A stretch of DNA of 6,959 nucleotides, taken from assembly GCA_027030565.1 (NCBI GenBank), contig JALVEU010000360.1, forward strand, positions 1 to 6,959, in the 5' to 3' direction. Made by a program: the position numbers and the translations under genes. The notes under the pieces are model-generated. The model saw only the letters and a program-made list of their open reading frames with translations, did not search any database and was not told the DNA's origin. Positions 1 to 5,200 of the stretch are shown here, one piece after another. Within the stretch, counting starts at the first letter, position 1. Each line of letters starts with the position of its first letter. Source of the DNA: Gammaproteobacteria bacterium. Its GTDB lineage: Bacteria; Pseudomonadota; Gammaproteobacteria; JAJDOJ01.

Positions 1-3000
1 CTGGCAGCCGTTGCACACGCCCAGCCCGAAGGTGTCCTCACGGTGGAAGAAGGCCTCGAATACATCCCGGGCGCGGGCGTTGAACAGGATCGACTTGGCC
101 CACCCGCCTCCGGCCCCGAGCACGTCTCCGTAGGAGAATCCACCACAAGCCGCAATCCCTTTGAAACCGGACAGATCCACCCCACCATTGAGAATGTCGC
201 TCATGTGCACGTCCACCGGCTCGAAACCGGCGCGCTGGAACGCCGCGGCCATCTCGATCTGCCCGTTCACACCCTGCTCGCGCAGGATCGCCACTCTGGG
301 CCGTACCCCGCTGGCCACGTAGGGGCCTGCGATGTCCTCCGAGGCCAGGAACTTGACATGGGGGGTGAGTCCGGGGTCGTCCGGGTCCCCGGCGGACTCG
401 AACTCCTCCCGGGCACAGTCTGGATCATCGCGCAAGGCCTGCAGGTGGTACGTGGTCTCGTACCAAAGCCGATGCAGCACCACACGCGGACGGCTGAACA
501 GCACTTCGCCTCCATGGCGCAAGGTGATGCGATCGTCGTTGGACGGCGCACCGAGCACGTGCACCCGCTCATCCAGACCGGCCCGTCGAAAGGCCGCCCG
601 CACTGCCTCCAGTTTCTCATCCTGAACCTGAATAACCGCACCCAACTCCTCGGAAAACCAAGCAGCAACCGGGTCGTCCCCGAGCGATCCTCCATCCACG
701 TCCAGGCCTGTATGCCCTGCAAAGGCCATCTCACACACGGTGGCGAACAACCCTCCGTCGGAGCGGTCGTGATAGGCGAGCAGGAGTCGCGCGTCCAGCA
801 GGTGCTGGATCGTCTCGAAGAAGGCGCGAAACTCACGGGTGTCCTCCACGTCCGGGGCTTCGTGGCCGACCTGCTTGTAGACCTGTGCCAGGGCCGAACC
901 GCCGAGACGATTGCGCCTGCGCCCCAGATCGATGAGCAACAGCCGGGTCGGGCCCCGGTCGGTACGCAGCTGGGGCGTCAGCGTCTTGCGTACGTCGCCC
1001 ACCGGAGCGAAGGCCGACACGATGAGAGAGAGCGGTGCAGTGATCTCGTGGCGCCCGGCCTCGTCCTCCCAGACCGTCTTCATGGACATGGAGTCCTTGC
1101 CCACGGGGATGGCGACGCCCAGCGCCGGGCAGAGCTCTTCGCCCACCGCCCGCACCGTATCGAACAGCCTGGCATCCTCGCCGGGATGGCCCGCTGCCGC
1201 CATCCAGTTGGCCGAAAGCCGCACCCGTTGCAGCGCGCCCACCGGGGCGGCGGCGATATTGGTGAGGGCCTCGCAGACCGCCATGCGTCCCGAGGCCGCG
1301 GCATCGACCAGGGCCACCGGCGTGCGCTCCCCCATGGCCATGGCCTCCCCGGCATAGCCTTCGTAGTCCACCAGCGTCACGGCCACGTCGGCCACCGGCA
1401 CCTGCCAAGGACCCACCATCTGGTCGCGGGCCACGAGCCCGGTCACCGTGCGATCGCCGATGGTGATAAGAAAGGTCTTGGCCGCCACGCTGGGCAGGCG
1501 CAGCACCCGTTCGGCCGCCTCCGCGAAGGGAATGGGAGTGGTGTCGAACGCCGGCCGTGGAAAGCGCAGGTGCCGCGCCTGGCGCAGCATCTTCGGCGGC
1601 TTGCCGAGGATCAGGTCCAGGGGCACGTCCACCGGGAGGTTCTCGAAGTAGCCGTCGCCGACGATGAGGCGGGGCTCCTCGATGGTCTCGCCGATCACCG
1701 CATAGGGACAGCGTTCCCGATCGCACAGGGCCTTGAAGTGCTCTAGACGGTCCGCCCGGATGGCCAGCACGTAGCGCTCTTGGGCCTCGTTGCACCAGAT
1801 CTCCATGGGCGACATGCCCGGCTCGTCGCTGGGGATCGTCCGCAGCTCGAAGCGTCCGCCTCGACCGGCATCGTGGATGATTTCCGGCACCGCGTTGGAC
1901 AGCCCCCCTGCCCCCACATCGTGGATGGAGAGAATGGGATTGTCCTCGCCCTGAGCGATACAGCGGTCGATCACCTCCTGGGCGCGGCGCTGCATCTCCG
2001 GATTGCCGCGTTGCACCGAGGCATAGTCCAAGTCCGCGTCGCTGGTGCCCGTGGCCATGCTGGATGCCGCCCCGCCCCCCAGCCCGATGAGCATGGCCGG
2101 CCCGCCGAGCACCACGATGGGGGTGCCCACCGGCAGGTCTTTCTTGTGCACGTGCATGGGTCGGATGTTGCCCATGCCGCCGGCGGCCATGATGGGTTTG
2201 TGGTAGCCGCGCAGCTCCGGCCCTTCCGGCCCGGGGACTCGCTCCTCGAACGTGCGGAACCAGCCGCACAGGTTGGGCCTTCCGAACTCGTTGTTGAAGG
2301 CCGCCGCCCCAATGGGTCCCTCCAGCATGATCTCCAGTGCCGAGGCGATGCGCGCGGGCCGGCCGTGGTCGGTCTCCCAAGGCTGCTCGAAGCCGGGTAT
2401 GCGCAAGTTGGAGACCGAGAATCCGCACAGCCCCGCCTTGGGTTTGCCGCCCACGCCCGTGGCCCCTTCGTCGCGGATCTCGCCGCCCGAACCGGTGGCC
2501 GCTCCAGGAAACGGCGAGATGGCCGTGGGGTGATTGTGCGTCTCCACCTTCATGAGGAGATGTGCAGGCTCTTCCAGCGACCGATAGTCGTGGTGTCGCG
2601 CATCGGCCAGGAGCCGGCGCGCCGGATTGCCCTCCACCACCGCGGCGTTGTCCCGATAGGCCGAGAGGATCCCGTCGGGCGCATGAGCGTGGGTGTTGCG
2701 GATCATGTCGAAGAGCGAACGGTCCTGGCGCCTGCCGTCGATCACCCAGTTGGCGTTGAAGATCTTGTGCCGGCAGTGCTCGGAGTTGGCCTGCGCGAAC
2801 ATCATGAGTTCCACGTCGGTGGGATTGCGGCCCAGCTCCGCGTAGCTCTCCGCCAGGTAGTCGATCTCGTCAGGCGCCAGCGCCAGCCCCATCTCACGGT
2901 TGGCCCGCTCCAGGGCTGCCTTGGGGTCGTCATCCAGGTCGATGATGCGCAGCGGTGCCGGATCGTGGTGCTGGAACAGCACCTCGGCCTGCTCCAGGTC

Positions 3001-3423
3001 CGGCAGCACCATTTCGGTCATGCGATCGTGCAGCAGCCCCGCCACCCGGCCCCAGAGCGCCGGTTCCAGGGCCTCCACGCCATGCAGGTGATACACCGTG
3101 CCGCGTTCGATCCGGTCGATGCGCGTCAAGCCGCAGTTGTGCGCGATGTCGGTGGCCTTGCTGGACCAGGGCGAGACGGTGCCGCGACGCGGGGTGACCA
3201 CGAACAGCAGGCCCGAGACCGGCAGTGCCGGTGCGCTCTCCCCATAGTCCAGCAGGCGCTCCAGGCGCCGGTGCTCCCGCGGCGAGAGCGCTGCATCCAG
3301 GTTCACGAAATGCACGAAGTGCGCCTCACAGCTCGCCACTGCCGGGACCACCGCGCGCAACCGCTCGAGCAGGCGGCCGAGGCGGAACGGCGAGAGCGCG
3401 GGAGGACCAGGGAGAATCAGCAT
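1..3423 (-). CDS. purL: Phosphoribosylformylglycinamidine synthase (FGAM synthase), C-terminus cut off by window edge
   Basis: Cytosolic enzyme of de novo purine synthesis: converts FGAR, ATP and glutamine to FGAM. The minus-strand frame is open for 1,141 codons. Visible motifs, in order: ANSEHCRHK at residues 212-220, with the conserved active-site His at 216; the KVETHNHP metal/nucleotide motif at 292-299, followed by a Gly-rich FPGAATGSGGEIRDEGA stretch to 321; SIHDVGAGGLSNAVPE at about 499-514; GMSPMEIWCNEAQERYV at about 536-552. The class I glutamine amidotransferase domain begins near 1042 (PRVAILREQGVNGQ) and shows GGFSYGDVLGAGGGWAKS, then GVCNGCQ with nucleophile Cys1137. Enterobacterial PurL is about 1,295 residues, so roughly 155 residues, including the glutaminase His/Glu, lie outside. 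ATG at 3421-3423 is the first start after an in-frame stop at 3436-3438 and has an AAGGT ribosome-binding site about 5 nt upstream. No internal stop or frameshift in the rows checked. Divergent from ssrA. Family assignment is essentially certain. Confidence 0.98.
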   Translation of the reverse strand, partial: MLILPGPPALSPFRLGRLLERLRAVVPAVASCEAHFVHFVNLDAALSPREHRRLERLLDYGESAPALPVSGLLFVVTPRRGTVSPWSSKATDIAHNCGLTRIDRIERGTVYHLHGVEALEPALWGRVAGLLHDRMTEMVLPDLEQAEVLFQHHDPAPLRIIDLDDDPKAALERANREMGLALAPDEIDYLAESYAELGRNPTDVELMMFAQANSEHCRHKIFNANWVIDGRRQDRSLFDMIRNTHAHAPDGILSAYRDNAAVVEGNPARRLLADARHHDYRSLEEPAHLLMKVETHNHPTAISPFPGAATGSGGEIRDEGATGVGGKPKAGLCGFSVSNLRIPGFEQPWETDHGRPARIASALEIMLEGPIGAAAFNNEFGRPNLCGWFRTFEERVPGPEGPELRGYHKPIMAAGGMGNIRPMHVHKKDLPVGTPIVVLGGPAMLIGLGGGAASSMATGTSDADLDYASVQRGNPEMQRRAQEVIDRCIAQGEDNPILSIHDVGAGGLSNAVPEIIHDAGRGGRFELRTIPSDEPGMSPMEIWCNEAQERYVLAIRADRLEHFKALCDRERCPYAVIGETIEEPRLIVGDGYFENLPVDVPLDLILGKPPKMLRQARHLRFPRPAFDTTPIPFAEAAERVLRLPSVAAKTFLITIGDRTVTGLVARDQMVGPWQVPVADVAVTLVDYEGYAGEAMAMGERTPVALVDAAASGRMAVCEALTNIAAAPVGALQRVRLSANWMAAAGHPGEDARLFDTVRAVGEELCPALGVAIPVGKDSMSMKTVWEDEAGRHEITAPLSLIVSAFAPVGDVRKTLTPQLRTDRGPTRLLLIDLGRRRNRLGGSALAQVYKQVGHEAPDVEDTREFRAFFETIQHLLDARLLLAYHDRSDGGLFATVCEMAFAGHTGLDVDGGSLGDDPVAAWFSEELGAVIQVQDEKLEAVRAAFRRAGLDERVHVLGAPSNDDRITLRHGGEVLFSRPRVVLHRLWYETTYHLQALRDDPDCAREEFESAGDPDDPGLTPHVKFLASEDIAGPYVASGVRPRVAILREQGVNGQIEMAAAFQRAGFEPVDVHMSDILNGGVDLSGFKGIAACGGFSYGDVLGAGGGWAKSILFNARARDVFEAFFHREDTFGLGVCNGCQ

Positions 3424-3473
3424 GGTCGGACCTTGTCAGCGTGGCGGTGGACAGCGGATGGGGAAGGCCCGGA

Positions 3474-3479
3474 ATGATA
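3474..3479 (-). promoter_or_regulatory. Possible -10 element for purL
   Basis: Read on the minus strand this is TATCAT, 5 of 6 matches to TATAAT. It would start a transcript near 3467 with a leader of about 45 nt before the purL ATG. No recognisable -35 hexamer lies 16-18 nt upstream, so this rests on one hexamer only. Confidence 0.3.
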
Positions 3480-3514
3480 CCCAAGCACGGTGCAGTGCGC
3501 ATCGAGCGGGCGCG

Positions 3515-3543
3515 TTGGCGCAGAACTTCCGATGGTGTAGGAT
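3515..3543 (+). promoter_or_regulatory. Probable sigma70 promoter of ssrA
   Basis: TTGGCG at 3515-3520 and TAGGAT at 3538-3543 are separated by 17 nt, the optimal spacing; each hexamer matches consensus at 4 of 6 positions. Transcription would begin near 3550-3551, about 11 nt before the mature tmRNA 5' end, leaving a short leader for RNase P to remove. Position relative to the RNA is the main support; the hexamers are only moderate. Confidence 0.55.
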
Positions 3544-3559
3544 GTCGAAACGTTTGCGT
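3544..3559. promoter_or_regulatory. PurR/LacI-family-like operator candidate
   Basis: The segment contains the palindrome AAACGTTT (3548-3555). On the minus strand it reads ACGCAAACGTTTCGAC: one half-site (ACGCAAAC) is identical to the enterobacterial PurR box ACGCAAACGTTTTCGT, and 12 of 16 positions match overall. It lies about 120 bp upstream of the purL ATG and over the expected ssrA start site. Purine control of purL is known in enterobacteria, but whether this organism has PurR is unknown, and the second half-site is degenerate. Confidence 0.25.
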
Positions 3560-3561
3560 GA

Positions 3562-3924
3562 GGGGGCGACCTGGCTTCGACGTGGGTCGCAAAGCCCGAG
3601 GTGCATGCCGAGGATGTCGCTGTCCTCGTAAAAAACGCGGCACAACGATAGTTGCCAACGACGACAACTACGCTCTGGCGGCGTAAAGTCCGCTAGCCTC
3701 TGAGGCAGGGTTCGTGCCCGTGCACCTGTCTCGGGGGTCAAATCTTCACGGGATCGCGGCAAGGCTCGTCCGGGGCCGAGCCGTTAAACCCCCAATCCGG
3801 ACTCGCTGTCTGACGGCCCTGCCCGTCGGGCCCCAGGCAGTTAAACACAATAGACGAGGCTAAGCATGTAGAGCCGAGGGTGGAGGGCTCGCGGACGCGG
3901 GTTCGATTCCCGCCGCCTCCACCA
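3562..3924 (+). ncRNA. ssrA: Transfer-messenger RNA (tmRNA)
   Basis: Rescues ribosomes stalled on broken mRNAs and tags the nascent peptide for proteolysis, working with SmpB. The mature 5' end GGGGGCGACCTGGCTTCGAC and the 3' end form an alanyl-tRNA-like acceptor: 3562-3568 pairs with 3914-3920, followed by encoded ACCA (3921-3924). The third pair is the G-U wobble used by alanyl-tRNA synthetase. The T-arm shows GCGGG, a TTCGATT loop and CCCGC. The total length of 363 nt matches the usual one-piece bacterial form; there is no permuted two-piece architecture. The tag frame at 3654-3686 encodes ANDDNYALAA and a TAA stop. A sigma70-like promoter lies just upstream and a strong terminator begins 8 nt after the CCA. 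The central region with AGTTAAAC-type segments looks like the expected pseudoknots, though I did not fold it. Confidence 0.98.
3654..3686 (+). other. tmRNA proteolysis-tag reading frame
   Basis: Resume codon GCC (3654-3656) is followed by AAC GAC GAC AAC TAC GCT CTG GCG GCG and TAA (3684-3686), giving ANDDNYALAA. With the alanine carried by the tmRNA itself, the tag on the stalled peptide would be AANDDNYALAA, ending in the LAA degron recognised by ClpXP. It differs from the E. coli tag (ANDENYALAA) by Glu to Asp. The TAGTT just before the resume codon resembles the conserved E. coli UAGUC determinant. Confidence 0.95.
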
Positions 3925-3931
3925 ATACCAC

Positions 3932-3960
3932 AAGGCCAACCCGCTCGGGTTGGCCTTTTT
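3932..3960 (+). terminator. Intrinsic terminator of ssrA
   Basis: AAGGCCAACCC (3932-3942) and GGGTTGGCCTT (3947-3957) form a perfect 11-bp stem around a GCTC loop, with a five-T run at 3956-3960. It starts 8 nt downstream of the tmRNA CCA. The 3' arm and T-run also serve as the apparent target of the group II intron that begins at 3964. Confidence 0.93.
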
Positions 3961-3963
3961 CGT
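3951..3963 (+). other. Intron-binding sites IBS2 and IBS1 in the 5' exon
   Basis: TGGCCT (3951-3956; also T3950) is complementary to AGGCCAA at 4158-4164, and TTTCGT (3958-3963), ending exactly at the intron start, is complementary to ACGAAA at 4210-4215. The two sites are one nucleotide apart, as expected for the IBS2-IBS1 tandem of group IIA/IIB introns. The order of the partners inside the intron (EBS2 before EBS1) is also as expected. Pairings are read from the sequence; function is inferred. Confidence 0.75.
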
Positions 3964-4565
3964 GTGCGCCCAGCATGGGCGCACCCCTGCGGGTGCAAGT
4001 CCTGCCATGAGCTGGTCACGGCGAGTGAAGCGAACTGCGGGAGGGTGACCGACCGTGGGGAGGAGACGTGGACCGTAAACGGTGTGCGGACGACAAAATC
4101 GCCGAGCGCGATTTTGAACAGCTGAAGGTGGGCCCCGAAGGGGGAGCCCCAGGGATGAGGCCAATAGCAGGAACCGGATAGAAGGCACCACCGAACAGGG
4201 CAAGTGGGCACGAAACCACGAAGCTCTCATGACCAAGGCGAAGCGGTGCAGATCCGGCGGTTGTGCGATGAATGGGTGCGCGCCTTACCTGGGAAGATCT
4301 CGCCTTACGCCTGACGAGCCGGGCCGGGAGCGCAGCCGAACGCCGCACGCGGCCCGCGAGGCGGCGGGCAGGAGGTCAGCCGTAAAGGGTGACGCCGTGG
4401 GGCGGAACGAGAAGTCAGCAGAGGCCTGCGTCATGAAGAAGCCAGGGAAACCGGGTGGAGCGAAGGGCCGAACGGGAAATAGAATCTCCAGGAAACCCGG
4501 GGCGATTCGAGGCGGCATTGGACTCCTGCCTCAGACGGGACCGGAATGTGACAAAGTGGAATTGA
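3964..4565 (+). mobile_element. Group II intron remnant, 5' part (ribozyme domains I to start of IV), no reverse transcriptase
   Basis: The first nucleotides, GTGCG, fit the group II 5' splice-site consensus GUGYG and belong to a perfect hairpin (GTGCGCCC at 3964-3971, AGCAT loop, GGGCGCAC at 3977-3984) that I recall from bacterial introns of this kind. Putative EBS2 (AGGCCAA, 4158-4164) and EBS1 (ACGAAA, 4210-4215) match the adjacent exon perfectly, and EBS1 lies in the loop of a GTGG/CCAC hairpin (4204-4207, 4216-4219). Further recognisable stretches are CTTACCTGGGAAGATCTCGC near 4285-4304 and GAAGTCAGCAGAGG near 4411-4424, which in full introns lead into domain IV and the intron-encoded protein. 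The paired IBS2 plus IBS1 suggests IIB (or IIA) rather than IIC, although the site after a terminator is typical of IIC. Neither an RT reading frame nor a domain V hairpin is visible before the next gene, so the element is probably dead. The 3' limit is approximate. Confidence 0.82.
4158..4215 (+). other. Putative EBS2 and EBS1 guide sequences of the intron
   Basis: EBS2 is AGGCCAA (4158-4164) and EBS1 is ACGAAA (4210-4215), about 195 and 246 nt into the intron. EBS1 occupies the 8-nt loop of a 4-bp hairpin, the usual setting for this element. Together they give 13 consecutive-type base pairs with the sequence directly preceding the intron. Confidence 0.72.
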
Positions 4566-4709
4566 TGAAATGCTGAATAAATCGTCGCGAGCAGTCGAAT
4601 GGCAAGGCGCACGTAGCGCAATATGCAAAACATATCAAGTAGATAGGTGAGTAGTAAGCACTGCACAACGTAGCCATTCAGCGGCACAGCAGATTTATGC
4701 AGCGTTTCC
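4566..4709. mobile_element. MITE-like element with imperfect terminal inverted repeats
   Basis: GAAATGCTGAATAAATC (4567-4583) is an inverted repeat of 4692-4708, with 15 of 17 positions matching. The symmetry continues inward with GAATGGC (near 4597-4603) facing GCCATTC (near 4673-4679), so much of the element could fold as a long imperfect hairpin. A perfect inner hairpin, ATATG-CAAAA-CATAT, lies at 4621-4635. The ends resemble those of IS5-family elements as I recall them (GCTG-ATAAATC type), and the flanks TTGA (4562-4565) and TTAA (4710-4713) could be a decayed 4-bp target duplication. No transposase is encoded; it would depend on one elsewhere. It is visibly more AT-rich than its surroundings. 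It could instead be the collapsed ends of a deleted insertion sequence. Confidence 0.6.
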
Positions 4710-5200
4710 TTAAGGGGTCCCCGCCCTTGCGGGATGCCTAGGGGGCGACTACTTTCAGTACATGGACATCTACACCTACACCTCTCTTGCAGGTGCGGCG
4801 CGAATGAGTCCGACTGCTGCAGCGTGGGACAGACGCAGCTTGCCGAACTGAGCCGGAGGGCCGGTGGGTTCTCCGAGCCTGTCTGGCCCATGGTTCGGCG
4901 TCAAAGAGGCCGGGGCGCAATTCCGCAGACCGCTGGCGAGGGTTGCAGAAGTTCCATAGTGCGCGATTTTCGTGGTGGGGCGAGGCCTCCCCCAAAAAGA
5001 CCGGGCGAAAGCCAGGATCGAGGCCGCTCATCATCACCTCGTAGCGCACCGGAATGGATGAATAGGTCGGCCGTTCTCGATCGATCGAAATGTTGGGTCA
5101 AGTGCCATCCGGTACCGCGGTGCGAAGGCTGGTTATAGATCGCAGCCGAGCGGCTGTTCATTGAAACTACAGGTACGTTGGGATGGGTGAGTGACGACGA
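4710..5200. other. Non-coding stretch without an identified function
   Basis: No reading frame here has a recognisable protein family or convincing start; the available frames look like chance openings in GC-rich DNA. Small structures can be seen: CCCGC-CCTT-GCGGG near 4720-4733, CACCT facing AGGTG around 4778-4794, the 12-nt palindrome TCGATCGATCGA at 5077-5088, and CAGCC-GAGC-GGCTG at 5143-5156, which lacks a T-run and so is not an obvious terminator. It must contain the start region for the downstream toxin gene, but I found no promoter with both hexamers. Confidence 0.5.

Noticed and set aside
43..3477. Very long open frames on the plus strand (43-1746 and 1780-3477) and a 531-codon minus-strand frame (833-2428)
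   Set aside because: They overlap purL almost entirely. Their translations are rich in Arg, Gly, His, Pro and Ala with no family motifs, as expected for shadow frames of a GC-rich gene, while the purL frame carries all the catalytic motifs.
3225..3686. A plus-strand open frame ending in NDDNYALAA
   Set aside because: It only reads into the tmRNA tag codons by sharing their frame. The tag is translated from its resume codon by trans-translation, not from an upstream start.
4229..4576. A 115-codon plus-strand frame that could be taken as the intron-encoded protein
   Set aside because: It lies over ribozyme domain sequence, is basic low-complexity, and has no reverse-transcriptase motifs.
5000..5022. 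GGC-GAAA-GCC hairpin as a domain V candidate for the intron
   Set aside because: It has a GAAA loop, but the AGC triad, the two-nucleotide bulge and the paired proximal stem of domain V are not there.
5134..5139. TATAGA as a -10 box for the toxin gene
   Set aside because: No -35-like hexamer at a suitable distance upstream, so a promoter cannot be supported.
4734..5161. Possible small genes on either strand (4734-5138 plus, 4738-5049 and 4901-5161 minus)
   Set aside because: No family resemblance, no convincing ribosome-binding sites, mutually overlapping, and composition typical of chance frames.
3925..5200. CRISPR array or phage attachment repeat of the ssrA 3' end
   Set aside because: No regularly spaced direct repeats were seen, and the tmRNA 3' end sequence does not recur downstream in the window.
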